From a virus, in IMG/VR virus record IMGVR_UViG_3300037584_005633, positions 1-60,868 of that record: DNA of 60,868 bases; one strand, 5' to 3'. How positions within the stretch are numbered: position 1 is the stretch's first letter; every line of letters begins with the position of its first letter. Under the pieces are notes generated by a model. That model saw only the letters and a program-made list of their open reading frames with translations, ran no database searches and had not been told where the DNA came from. Positions 17,047 to 26,461 of the stretch are shown piece after piece. A program made the translations under genes and the position numbers.

Positions 17047-17984
17047 TGCAACCGTACGGTGGAACTGAAATTCAATTTGATTATTTAAAAAAATTTGTTG
17101 AGTATTCATTATTAGATTCTGTTCAAATAACTACATCTATTCCTGAAAAAGAACCTCTACATCCTGTAAAACCAAATATTCTTTGGTTAAAAAATTCTTA
17201 TGATCAACCTAACTTACATGCCTGGTTCAAAGATAAAAAAAATCATGACAAATATGATTGGTATGTGTTTAATAGTCATTGGAGCTTTGAAAAGTATAGA
17301 TATTTTTTTAAAATACCAGAAGACAAATGTACTGTAATTAAAAATGGAATTGATTACGATGAACTAAAATTAAAAACTGATTTTACTCCACAACCAAAAA
17401 TGAAGATGTGCTACATCTCTACACCATGGAGAGGTTTAGAAGTTGCCTTAGATGCAATGGAAGCAATAAAAGATCCTGATATATCTCTTGATGTATTTTC
17501 ATCTACAATTATCTATGGAAAAACTTTTTTTGAAAACAATGATGAGCCATACAAAGAACTTTATGAAAAGGCAAAAAGCTTATCAAATGTAAATTATATG
17601 GGCTATTGCCCTCACGACCAACTGTTAGGAAAATTAAAAGACTACCAAGTGAATTGTTTTCCTAGTATATGGGAAGAAACTTTTTGTATATCAGCAATGG
17701 AATCTTTGGCTGCTGGTCAATTGCTTATAACTACTGATCTTGGAGCTCTTCCAGAAACATGTGCTGAGTTTCCAGTTTACATACCGTATACGTCTAATAA
17801 AAAAAATTTAAAGGTACAATTAGCAGAAGCTATAATAGAAACAAAAGAAATACTAAAAAGAGATATTTCACAAGGTCTTAAATTTCAACAATTTTATTAT
17901 AAAAGGTTTTATGATTGGAAAATAATAGGGAACTTTTGGACTAATTTTTTAAAAGGAGCGTTAAGTGTCTACAGAAATAAATAA
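17046..17984 (+). CDS. GT4-like glycosyltransferase
   Basis: 312 residues with GT-B architecture: N-terminal YGGTEIQFDYL loop, a linker with CTVIKNGIDYDELK, then a C-terminal Rossmann half with CYISTPWRGLEVALDAME and the donor-site EX7E motif in EETFCISAMES followed by AAGQLLITTDLGALPE. Uses a nucleotide sugar to glycosylate an unknown acceptor. Coupled to the GT-A gene that follows. Together they could decorate virion proteins or alter host surface glycans. Confidence 0.85.
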   Translation: MQPYGGTEIQFDYLKKFVEYSLLDSVQITTSIPEKEPLHPVKPNILWLKNSYDQPNLHAWFKDKKNHDKYDWYVFNSHWSFEKYRYFFKIPEDKCTVIKNGIDYDELKLKTDFTPQPKMKMCYISTPWRGLEVALDAMEAIKDPDISLDVFSSTIIYGKTFFENNDEPYKELYEKAKSLSNVNYMGYCPHDQLLGKLKDYQVNCFPSIWEETFCISAMESLAAGQLLITTDLGALPETCAEFPVYIPYTSNKKNLKVQLAEAIIETKEILKRDISQGLKFQQFYYKRFYDWKIIGNFWTNFLKGALSVYRNK

Positions 17985-18723
17985 AAAAAGTTTAATGGTA
18001 TGCACGCCTATCCACTCTGAGGTGTCGATGCATTATATGAAAGCTTGTCTTGATTTACAAAAAGAATGTTTACTTAATAAGATAAAAGTTACATTTCAAT
18101 TAATGAAGTCTAGTTTAGTAACACAGGGAAGAAACTTATGTGTATCTGCTTTTTTACAATCAGATGCCACACATATGTTGTTTATAGATTCAGATATTGA
18201 TTTTACAACAAGATCTGCTCTTAGACTTTTTAAATGTGATCATGAAGTTTCTTTAGTGCCTTATCCAATGAAAACAATAAATGAAGCAAAATTTAGAAAA
18301 GATCAAGAAAAAAGACCTGATGATGACTCAAACACATACGGCTTAATTTATCCTGTAACATTTGGTGATGAAAATAAAATTGAACCAAAAGATGGTTTTG
18401 TCGAGGTAGTTAAGGGACCTACTGGTATGATGATGATACAGAGATCTGTTTTTGAAAAATTAATGAAAGAATACAATGAATTGAATATAATTCAACGTAC
18501 TATGGTTAATGGTGAGATGATAGAAAGACCATTTTATTACAATTTTTTCGATTCATACTACAGCCCAAAAACAAAAACATATACAGGAGAAGACTTTTAT
18601 TTCTGTAAGTTATGGACATCCATGGGAGGTAAAATACATGCTCTAATAGACGAGGATATATCACACGTTGGAGAGTATAAGTACACAGGTAAGATGTTCA
18701 ATGAATTCGTAAAAACAGCCTGA
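17965..18723 (+). CDS. GT-A (GT2-like) glycosyltransferase
   Basis: 252 residues. GTG start at 17965 with AAAGGAGCG upstream, inside the end of the GT4-like gene. Core features: QGRNLCVSAFLQSDATHMLF followed by the metal-binding DSD (FIDSDID), GPTGMMMIQR acceptor-side strand, and GEDFYFCKLW as the likely catalytic ED. Resembles marine phage/Anp1-like GT-A enzymes. Acceptor unknown. Confidence 0.83.
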   Translation: MSTEINKKSLMVCTPIHSEVSMHYMKACLDLQKECLLNKIKVTFQLMKSSLVTQGRNLCVSAFLQSDATHMLFIDSDIDFTTRSALRLFKCDHEVSLVPYPMKTINEAKFRKDQEKRPDDDSNTYGLIYPVTFGDENKIEPKDGFVEVVKGPTGMMMIQRSVFEKLMKEYNELNIIQRTMVNGEMIERPFYYNFFDSYYSPKTKTYTGEDFYFCKLWTSMGGKIHALIDEDISHVGEYKYTGKMFNEFVKTA

Positions 18724-18725
18724 TA

Positions 18726-18754
18726 TTGAAGAATAGCTTTATATAAGTTAAAAT
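18726..18754 (+). promoter_or_regulatory. Candidate sigma70 promoter before virion-ejection genes
   Basis: TTGAAG (18726-18731), 17-bp spacer, TAAAAT (18749-18754), in a 55-base gap before ATG 18779. It would drive the internal-virion-protein operon 18.8-26.4 kb. The leader would be about 18 bases with no clear Shine-Dalgarno. Based on consensus match only. Confidence 0.45.
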
Positions 18755-18778
18755 ACCATAATAACTAGTTAAAATATT

Positions 18779-19729
18779 ATGGATCCATTTACTATAGCAT
18801 TAGCAACCTTTGGCATACAAAAGCTAAGAGGTAAATCAACAAAACGATCACTAAGAGATGCAGCAATAGCAGGCGGTCTTGGTCAATTAGGAGGCATGGC
18901 TGGTATTGGTCCTTTTCAAGCTTTTGGTAGATCAAGTGCAATGCCTGCAATGTTTCAAGGTGGTAATTTTATAGGACAACCCTCAGCAGCACAGATAGCA
19001 AAATTAGGGACTGACGAACTTACTATAGGAGAACAACTTGCATCAACGCCTACGGGAAGTGGTTTGTCTAGAATACTTGGTAAGAAAGATTTAACAAACA
19101 AAATAACAGGTGAGGTCACAAGAGAGGGTTCTGGATTTTTAGGTTTATCTCCAGGTATGCAATTAGGTATAGGTGCAGCAGGATTAACAGCTCTTGGAGG
19201 TGAGGATGAACAACCTGAAATGCCTGAAGGTACTAGACCAGAAGATTATGAAGAGGCAAAAAAGAAAGCAGATGAACAGCTTGAAGGAATTCTAAATACA
19301 TATCAATATGACACTGCAGATGCAGGAAGTAACATGAGTCCTTACAACTATAATAATAATCCTTTATACACTTTTCACAAAGGTGGTATCGCAGAGGTAA
19401 GAAAATTTAATCAAGGTGGTATAAATTATTTACCATCAAAAACTGATCATAATGAAAAAGATATAAACAATTATGTAAGGGCTACAGGATATGTAGAAGA
19501 TGGTTCAGGTAATGGAGACAAAGACGAGGACACAATGTTAGCTCAATTAGCTGATGGTGAATTTGTTTCAAGAGCCGATGCAATATTGGGGGCAGGTATA
19601 ATGGAAGGTGCTAACCCAACAAGTTATAAAGACATGAGAAAAAAAGGAGCGGCTTTCTTTTATGGACAGCAAGCAAAGTTTAAACGAATATTCGATTTAC
19701 TAGATGCAGCCAGAAAAGAAAAAAATTAA
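18779..19729 (+). CDS. Virion-associated protein (316 aa)
   Basis: N-terminal hydrophobic Gly/Ala-rich region (AAIAGGLGQLGGMAGIG), then charged middle and a C-terminal block DEDTMLAQLADGEFVSRADA followed by ILGAG that recurs in podophage internal proteins of marine origin. Likely a minor virion or ejection-related protein. Overlaps the next gene by 26 bases. Confidence 0.65.
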   Translation: MDPFTIALATFGIQKLRGKSTKRSLRDAAIAGGLGQLGGMAGIGPFQAFGRSSAMPAMFQGGNFIGQPSAAQIAKLGTDELTIGEQLASTPTGSGLSRILGKKDLTNKITGEVTREGSGFLGLSPGMQLGIGAAGLTALGGEDEQPEMPEGTRPEDYEEAKKKADEQLEGILNTYQYDTADAGSNMSPYNYNNNPLYTFHKGGIAEVRKFNQGGINYLPSKTDHNEKDINNYVRATGYVEDGSGNGDKDEDTMLAQLADGEFVSRADAILGAGIMEGANPTSYKDMRKKGAAFFYGQQAKFKRIFDLLDAARKEKN

Positions 19730-20165
19730 AAAAGAGGTCGTTGTATTATACATCGAACCTAAAAAACTTGACGAATATTGGCCACTCGTTGAGTTCATGT
19801 TGAGAGAGGGTCTTAAATATGATGGTAACCCCATGAATATTGAAGATCTTCGTGAAGAGATTGAAAACGGATCCTTTCAATTGTTTACAATGTTTGGATC
19901 TGATGACGGAATAAAGTACAAAGTATTTGGTGTCTTTGTTACAAGAGTTATGGAGTTACCAAACTTTAAACAATGTGAAGTCATATTATTAAAAGGAGAA
20001 AAAAGAGAGCTATGGCAAGACGAGGTAGCAGAAACAATAGAGCATGTTGCATATCAAAACGATTGCAAACGAATAGCAGTGCATGCAAGACCTGGTTGGC
20101 AAAAGTTCTTAGAAGGTAAACAATGGAAAGTAAAACGTTATTTATATACAAAGGAGTTAAGTTAA
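19704..20165 (+). CDS. GNAT-like acetyltransferase-fold protein (153 aa)
   Basis: Order of elements fits a GNAT fold: N-terminal helix (YWPLVEFMLREGLKYDG), strands around FQLFTMFGSDDG and YKVFGVFVTRVMELP, then helix-strand CKRIAVHARPGWQKFL. The classic RxxGxG acetyl-CoA loop is not evident. A similar gene often sits in this virion-gene position in marine phages. The activity is uncertain. Confidence 0.55.
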   Translation: MQPEKKKIKKEVVVLYIEPKKLDEYWPLVEFMLREGLKYDGNPMNIEDLREEIENGSFQLFTMFGSDDGIKYKVFGVFVTRVMELPNFKQCEVILLKGEKRELWQDEVAETIEHVAYQNDCKRIAVHARPGWQKFLEGKQWKVKRYLYTKELS

Positions 20166-20166
20166 T

Positions 20167-21018
20167 ATGAGTTTCATCTTTGGAGGCGGAGGTGGTGGCG
20201 GAGGTGGCTCCACTTCAGGAACACAAGTATCGATAGCTAGAGAAGCACCAGAAGTAGAAAGCCGAAAACTCGCACTCTACGATCAGGCAGCAAAATTAGC
20301 TAAAGATCCTATAACAGGAGGCATTCCTGCTTTTCAAGTTGCAGGTCCTAGTGGATTAGAGCAAGCAGGATTTACTCAAGCAGGTACAACAGGCGTTGGA
20401 GGTGCAACAACTGCAGCAGGTATAGGTTCAGTACTTGGTTCTATGCAAGGTCCTAACATTGCACAATTTTTAAATCCATATCAATCATATGTGACTGATG
20501 AAATTGCTAGACAAGGTCAAATGGCACAAAATCAACTTGCAGCGAATGCGGTGCAAGCAGGAGCATTTGGGGGAGGAAGAGAAGGTATTCAACAAGCTGA
20601 ATTACAAAGAGCAACACAAGCAAACATTGGACAGTCATTAGCTTCAGGATTTCAAAATGCTGCAGGTTTGGCTGCTCAACAGCAAGGTATTCAACAAGCT
20701 GGTGGACAGCTTCTTGGTGCTTTAGGAGGTCAGCAACAAGCGATGCAACAAGCTGACATTGCAAGTTTATTACAAGCAGGTGGAGTTCAAAGACAATTAG
20801 GACAGCAAGCTTTAGATGCACAGAGACAAACTACCTTAGCAAGACAGTATGAACCATATCAAAGATTAGAATTCTTAAAAGGTATTATGACAAATTTACC
20901 GACATCACAATCTGCTGTCACAGCGACCACGGCACCAGGAGCTAACCCTATGGCACAAGCGGTAGGTACGGGTATTAGTGCGTACGCAGCTTATAACATG
21001 GGTCAAAGGAGGTTCTAG
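20167..21018 (+). CDS. Internal virion/ejection protein, Gly- and Gln/Ala-rich (283 aa)
   Basis: Begins SFIFGGGGGGGGGSTSG, then a long Ala/Gln-rich helical region (QNQLAANAVQAGAFGGGREG). Low-complexity, helical, and placed directly before two very large internal proteins, as in podovirus ejectosome operons. No enzymatic motif. Confidence 0.7.
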   Translation: MSFIFGGGGGGGGGSTSGTQVSIAREAPEVESRKLALYDQAAKLAKDPITGGIPAFQVAGPSGLEQAGFTQAGTTGVGGATTAAGIGSVLGSMQGPNIAQFLNPYQSYVTDEIARQGQMAQNQLAANAVQAGAFGGGREGIQQAELQRATQANIGQSLASGFQNAAGLAAQQQGIQQAGGQLLGALGGQQQAMQQADIASLLQAGGVQRQLGQQALDAQRQTTLARQYEPYQRLEFLKGIMTNLPTSQSAVTATTAPGANPMAQAVGTGISAYAAYNMGQRRF

Positions 21019-23162
21019 TGCCAGCTTTTATACCGTTGATAGGAATGCTTGGAAATCTAGGTCGTGCAGGACTTGGTGCATATAGAACAATGCGAGCCAT
21101 TAGAGCTGCAAGAGCAGCTAAAGGTATGCCTATGGGTTATCAAAGAATGCTTGGCTCACAAGGTGCAGGTTTAGGTAAAGGAACTTCTGGATCAGGATTA
21201 CAAGGTTTAGTGGCTAGAGGAGCTAAAAAAGCTCCAGGAACTTCTGGATCTTTAGAAGCAGGTACAGGTGTGCTTCTCGGTGGTGAAGGGGTTGGAGATA
21301 TTGTTCAAGGAACTAGAGAAGGCGATGTCGGTCAAACTCTTATGGGAATTGGTAGTCTTGCTTTTGGTGCACCTCTTGTTGGAAAAGGTTTAAGACTTGC
21401 AGGTTCACAAAGAACATTGAAAAGAAAATTTCCTGAAACATCAAAAGCTATGCAAACAACAGGTAAAGAATTTACTAAAAGAGTTCCAGGAGGATTAAAA
21501 GGAACAACAGGTGTTGGTCTTGCAGGTATAGGAGGTGGATTAGTGTTAGGTGATAAACCACCAGCAGTTGCAGAGGAAATAAAAAATAGTGATATGAATA
21601 GAATTATAAGTGACAAGCCTGTAGATCTTGTCATTAGTACAATTGAATCAGATAAGAAAAATCCAGAAATAGATACGACTACACCAGAATATAAAAAGTT
21701 AGCGACAGAGGCTTTGACAAAAGCCTATCAACAACAAGAAATTGAAGGTACAACCTCATCTGCTACAGCAGATAGAATTGCAGATGTTATGACATTTACT
21801 ACACCTGGCGGTACAAAAGTAAATAACACAGCTACGATGCCAAATAACAAAGATCCTGAAGCTAAAGATTTAGATGTTGATGACATAAATGATATTGCAA
21901 ACCGACAAAATGCACAGGGAGAAGGTGGTAAAGCTATAATAGATAATTTATCTGATGGTGCAGGCAGTGAAGAGGCTGCTCAATTCAATAGGTTTTACGA
22001 TAGAATTACAAATTTAACAGGCGGCAATGACCAAACAAATAATTTAATTTTATTTAAATTAGGAACAGGTTTGATGAAAGGCAGAACTTCACAAGGTGGC
22101 TTAAGAGGTTTTGTAGATGTACTTGGTCAAGCTGGATCCGACACAGCAGATCTTGCTATGGCATTGTTTCAAAAAGAAAAAGATAGAAGAAATGATTTAG
22201 CAGTTGCGTATTTAAAAGCAAAAGAAAAGAAAAAAACTGATGCAGCTTTAAAAGTGAAAAGTAGAAAAACAGTTGTAGTACAAGATCCGACATCACCTTT
22301 TGGTGCAAAAAGTGTTGAGGTTGGTGTCGACCAAAATGGTTTTGATGTAATGATTGTAGATGATGGTCAAGGTGGCACTACAGCTGTTCCAATGAAATAC
22401 ACAGAATATACAGAGGTAAATAAATCACCTGCAAGAATTGATAAAAGAAGAAAACAATTAGGAAGTATCAATGCAGGTTATCAAATGACACAAGAAATTT
22501 TAGCCTTACCAGAAGGAACGTTTGGTGCCGGTGGTAAGGTAAGGTTAGGATTTGAAAATTTAGTTGGTTCTCTTGAATCAATTGCAAACACTCTCAATAT
22601 AAGAAATATTGGAAGTTTTGATGAAGAAGTCGATGGTATAATTCTAAATGACTATATTGGAGGAAAAAAAATTGATGAACAGGGTAATGAAGTTGCACTT
22701 ACAGAAAAGGAAAGAGAAGATACAGCAAAACTACAAGCTGAATATAGAAAAGAAATTGGTACATTAAATAAAAATTTTAGACCTGATGATAAAGATTTAG
22801 CAAATATAACAAAAGCAAGATTGATTGAGATACGTATGAAATATATCCTTGCTAACGCCTTAAAAGATGAAGATAGATTGACGAGAGCGGACATTGAAGA
22901 TGCTGCACAAGCAACACAAACATTAGGATTAGGGATGTCGGATAGGGTAGTTAGAGGAGCATATGAAAGATTGGCAGAAAGATTCCAAGCTCAATTTAAA
23001 AGAGTTGGTAGAGATTTTATAGAATTAGGAGGAAGTGTTAATTATCTTAATTCATTTGAAGATATGCCTATCATTCGAGAATATCAAAAAAGTTTACAAA
23101 ACAAAATAATTAAACAAAATATTGCTGCCAACAATACGGCAATCCTTGGTACTATAAAATAA
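21018..23162 (+). CDS. Large internal virion protein (714 aa)
   Basis: GTG start at 21018 with a strong AAAGGAGG. The N-terminal 180 residues are Gly/Ala-rich and partly hydrophobic (IPLIGMLGNLGRAGLGAYRT), then a helical, charged body (ALFQKEKDRRNDLAVAYLKA). Size and order suggest an ejection protein that helps DNA pass the cell envelope. I see no lysozyme motif. Confidence 0.7.
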   Translation: MPAFIPLIGMLGNLGRAGLGAYRTMRAIRAARAAKGMPMGYQRMLGSQGAGLGKGTSGSGLQGLVARGAKKAPGTSGSLEAGTGVLLGGEGVGDIVQGTREGDVGQTLMGIGSLAFGAPLVGKGLRLAGSQRTLKRKFPETSKAMQTTGKEFTKRVPGGLKGTTGVGLAGIGGGLVLGDKPPAVAEEIKNSDMNRIISDKPVDLVISTIESDKKNPEIDTTTPEYKKLATEALTKAYQQQEIEGTTSSATADRIADVMTFTTPGGTKVNNTATMPNNKDPEAKDLDVDDINDIANRQNAQGEGGKAIIDNLSDGAGSEEAAQFNRFYDRITNLTGGNDQTNNLILFKLGTGLMKGRTSQGGLRGFVDVLGQAGSDTADLAMALFQKEKDRRNDLAVAYLKAKEKKKTDAALKVKSRKTVVVQDPTSPFGAKSVEVGVDQNGFDVMIVDDGQGGTTAVPMKYTEYTEVNKSPARIDKRRKQLGSINAGYQMTQEILALPEGTFGAGGKVRLGFENLVGSLESIANTLNIRNIGSFDEEVDGIILNDYIGGKKIDEQGNEVALTEKEREDTAKLQAEYRKEIGTLNKNFRPDDKDLANITKARLIEIRMKYILANALKDEDRLTRADIEDAAQATQTLGLGMSDRVVRGAYERLAERFQAQFKRVGRDFIELGGSVNYLNSFEDMPIIREYQKSLQNKIIKQNIAANNTAILGTIK

Positions 23163-26100
23163 TGGCTACTTTAAAAGAATTACAAACAAGATTAGATAAT
23201 AAAACATTTGATCCATCAACTTTAAATGACGAGCAAAAAATAGCGGTTGATATTGCTTTTGAATCTGGTCAATTAAAAGGATACAATTCTGTGTCTGAAG
23301 TAGAAAGAGAAAGAGATATTGGCGCAAAATTGATTGCAAAAGAAAAAGCTAAAAGAGATAGACCTTTTACCGTTGCTACACAAGGCATGATACCACTTAC
23401 AAAAGAAGGTGTAGAAAGATCTGATTTAGAATTAACAGGTGATGTTGCAGGTGCTGCATACGTGTATACAAAGGACATGCCAAAAATTGTTAACTCAATA
23501 ATAAGAGATCCTTCACAAGGTCTTGGAATAGATAAAATGAAAGCTGTTGAAGGTGATTTTAGGAAGTATGAAAGAGCATTACAAAAATTACCTTTTTTTA
23601 GAGGTATAAAAATTTTAAGAAAAACTGCAAGGGCAGTCGGTAAAGTAGCTGATGGTTTTAGAATGGCAGGTAGTGCACCATCGCAACTTTTAGTTACAGA
23701 AGCAAAAGCACAAGTCGCATCAGCAGCTGGTGCTGGAGCAGGTTCAATTTTATATGATGCTGCAAATGTTGCAACAGATGTTAATGTAGCAACTAATAGT
23801 GATTTATCAGAAATTTCAAATAACGATATAAAGAAACTGCCTTATGGACAACAAGTATTAGTGCATGCTGCAGAAGCATCGCGTAATGCATTTTATTTTA
23901 ACTTAGCGGGAACATCACTTGCACCAATTCTTAACGTTACAATGCGTGGTATGAAAGGATGGCTAGGTCTTGGAAGCCCAGAAACAAAAGCATTAGCAGA
24001 AGCAGCGGAACAAAAGGGTATTAAGTTATCTATTTCAACTTTAGCAGACTCAGGAACATTTGGTGGTAAAATTATTAGAGGGTTTGAAAAAGTTTTTGGT
24101 ATTATACCTTTAGTAAATATTTTTGCTAAAAGACAAAGAAAAGCTGTAGAAGAACAAACCTTTAGAGCAATGTTGGATAATGTAGTTGCAAAGGCTCCAT
24201 TGGAGGCAACAGGAATGTTGAATTTAAAATTTTTACCAACGATGCGAGAAAACTTTCAAAAGTATTTTGATATCATAAACAATCGATATAATTATGTAGA
24301 TACTATTGCTGAGAATTTAGGTAATCCGAAGTTTATACCTATGAAAGGTTTCAAAGAAACTGCAGAAAATATAATTAAAAAAATTGAAGATGGTAGTCTA
24401 GAGCCATTCATGGGTAAACAAACAGATTTACCTTATGGCCAAAGAGTTCCTAAGTATGAAGGTCAGTTTGATAAAGGATCACCTTTTGCAGATTCTTTAT
24501 TTAATTTTGCAAACAAAGGAAGAGCTATAGATGATTTTATTACACCAAAACAATATCAAACATTAATAAAAGATTTAGTCAGAGCGACAGAAGCAAGTAA
24601 ATTTACTGATATGAAAGATTTTTTCTTTGGTTTAAAAGCTTCGGCAGTCAATGATTTCAATAGAGTTGCATCTAAAGATAACATTCAAGCATATTTAAAT
24701 AGTACACCTTTTAAACAAGAGTATGATAGTATTTTACAATCGTCAGGAAGAGAGGCAGCAGATGAGTTCGCTGCTAAGATTACAAAAGGAATGGATGATT
24801 TCGGTAAAGAATTAGAGGGAGCGAATCAATTCTTTTCTACATCTGTTTCAGCTTTCAATAATCCTGTAGCAAGAAAGATAGCTAACTCAACACAAAATGT
24901 ATTTGCTAACAAAGCTGCATTGAATATGGAACCCTTCGGTAGACTTCAACCAGATAGAATGTGGGAAGATACTATTTCAAAAACATTTCAAGACCCAAGT
25001 GCGAGTAGTCTCAAACAACTAAAATTTATTTTAGGAGTAGATAATCCTCAAAGTAAATTAGGTAAAGAAGTTTATAACAGAGCAAGAACAAGATATTTCT
25101 TCGATGCTTTATTTAAATCTTATACAAAACAACCAATGATTAACGAAAAAACTATTGGTGACATTATGGATAAAGCAAGAGACATGGGAATCATTAATTA
25201 CAAAGGTAGAAAAGAAATATTCGATTCAGCAGGCACGACTGCATTAGAGGAGACAACAAGAATAGATCCAATCAAAGCAACAAGATATGGCCTAGGTGTA
25301 ACGGATGTGGCTGACATACAGAAACAAGCAAAGACTGCAGGTGAGTTTGATATATCTTTGTTTAAAAAGAATTTAGGTTTAGATAGACCTGGTATGTCAG
25401 AACAAGCTGCAAAGACTGCAGCGCGTGGTAAGTTTCAAGAAATGTTTGGTGGTGGTAAAGTTGGTAAAGATGCAGCTGACGATCTTTTGAAACTTGTAGA
25501 TATTATGGACGCTGAGTTTGGTAAATATATCTCAGACTCAAATTCATTTGTCATGAGAAGAATTATGCTTGGAGGAGTTGGTCAAACAGCCATTGGTGGT
25601 GCTGCACTTGCAGGCTTAGCACAGGGTGGTGTTGGTGCTGCTTTACCTTTAACACTTTTATTAGCTGGAGGTGGATACTTCTTAGCTAGTCCAAAGTCAC
25701 TTAAGTATATGCTTGATGTATACACAGACATGGAAAGATTAAACAAAGCAGGTAAAACGATGGATGTAAGAAATCCACCTAAGTCAATGGTTCGTCTATT
25801 AAATTGGGCTATGGATGAAGATAAAGACTTTCCTAGAATAGATCCTAAAAATATTGATTTTGAAGAAGTGACACAATATTTACTTAATAAAAATATTTTA
25901 GTTCCTGAGCTTGGTTTTACACCACAAGCAATCGATCCTAAACTTAGGGATCAATTTTATCCTGAATTAAAAGTTATAGATAAATCATCACAAGAAGATT
26001 TAGCTAAAGGTATAAACTATTTAGATGGTTCTAATAAAGGCTCTTCACAAGCTAATACAGTTGTTAATTACAATCCATCAGCTCCTGCATATTCAGAGTT

Positions 26101-26257
26101 TGTTGATCCAAGAAATTTACCGCAAAATACAACACCTGCAGCGCAAGCACCTGCAATACAAGCCCCTGCTTCACAAACTATAACTCCACAGAATTTTAAT
26201 ATGCTGTTTCCTAATGATCCATTAGGTGCAGCAATAGCGACAAGAGGAAATCAATAA
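23162..26257 (+). CDS. Very large internal virion protein (1031 aa)
   Basis: The longest gene in the genome. Mostly helical with several Gly/Ala-rich hydrophobic stretches (GGVGQTAIGGAALAGLAQGG followed by VGAALPLTLLL near residues 800-840), and a Pro/Ala/Gln-rich C-terminal linker (PAAQAPAIQAPASQ). The combination of membrane-active segments and size matches ejectosome core proteins of short-tailed phages (role analogous to T7 gp16). No peptidoglycan hydrolase motif identified. Confidence 0.7.
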   Translation: MATLKELQTRLDNKTFDPSTLNDEQKIAVDIAFESGQLKGYNSVSEVERERDIGAKLIAKEKAKRDRPFTVATQGMIPLTKEGVERSDLELTGDVAGAAYVYTKDMPKIVNSIIRDPSQGLGIDKMKAVEGDFRKYERALQKLPFFRGIKILRKTARAVGKVADGFRMAGSAPSQLLVTEAKAQVASAAGAGAGSILYDAANVATDVNVATNSDLSEISNNDIKKLPYGQQVLVHAAEASRNAFYFNLAGTSLAPILNVTMRGMKGWLGLGSPETKALAEAAEQKGIKLSISTLADSGTFGGKIIRGFEKVFGIIPLVNIFAKRQRKAVEEQTFRAMLDNVVAKAPLEATGMLNLKFLPTMRENFQKYFDIINNRYNYVDTIAENLGNPKFIPMKGFKETAENIIKKIEDGSLEPFMGKQTDLPYGQRVPKYEGQFDKGSPFADSLFNFANKGRAIDDFITPKQYQTLIKDLVRATEASKFTDMKDFFFGLKASAVNDFNRVASKDNIQAYLNSTPFKQEYDSILQSSGREAADEFAAKITKGMDDFGKELEGANQFFSTSVSAFNNPVARKIANSTQNVFANKAALNMEPFGRLQPDRMWEDTISKTFQDPSASSLKQLKFILGVDNPQSKLGKEVYNRARTRYFFDALFKSYTKQPMINEKTIGDIMDKARDMGIINYKGRKEIFDSAGTTALEETTRIDPIKATRYGLGVTDVADIQKQAKTAGEFDISLFKKNLGLDRPGMSEQAAKTAARGKFQEMFGGGKVGKDAADDLLKLVDIMDAEFGKYISDSNSFVMRRIMLGGVGQTAIGGAALAGLAQGGVGAALPLTLLLAGGGYFLASPKSLKYMLDVYTDMERLNKAGKTMDVRNPPKSMVRLLNWAMDEDKDFPRIDPKNIDFEEVTQYLLNKNILVPELGFTPQAIDPKLRDQFYPELKVIDKSSQEDLAKGINYLDGSNKGSSQANTVVNYNPSAPAYSEFVDPRNLPQNTTPAAQAPAIQAPASQTITPQNFNMLFPNDPLGAAIATRGNQ

Positions 26258-26433
26258 TGGCTAAAAAATCAGCATTACAAAAGATAGAACATCATGAAAA
26301 AATTTGCAGATACATGCAAAAACAAACATTTGATAGGATAGATAGAATGGAAGCACGAATCGCTAGAATGGAAAAGTTTATAGTAGGTGGACTGGGTGCA
26401 ATTCTTTTAGCTGTACTTTCTAATCATATGTAG
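26257..26433 (+). CDS. Coiled-coil plus C-terminal membrane anchor, holin-like (58 aa)
   Basis: ATG overlaps the previous stop (TAATG). Residues 1-40 form a charged amphipathic helix (FDRIDRMEARIARMEK), followed by one C-terminal membrane segment (IVGGLGAILLAVL). This coiled-coil/TM design is shared with XhlA-like holin accessory proteins, but in phages it also occurs in virion-linked membrane proteins. Confidence 0.65.
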   Translation: MAKKSALQKIEHHEKICRYMQKQTFDRIDRMEARIARMEKFIVGGLGAILLAVLSNHM

Positions 26434-26440
26434 TATAGAT

Positions 26441-26461
26441 CTCGGATGAAGATAATCCGAG
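26441..26461 (+). promoter_or_regulatory. Hairpin enclosing the exonuclease start codon
   Basis: CTCGGAT (26441-26447) pairs perfectly with ATCCGAG (26455-26461). The ATG at 26446 lies at the edge of the stem and loop, and there is no Shine-Dalgarno before it. This could make translation of the exonuclease structure-dependent. The downstream ORF in this frame begins here, so alternative starts would remove conserved-looking N-terminal residues. Confidence 0.5.
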
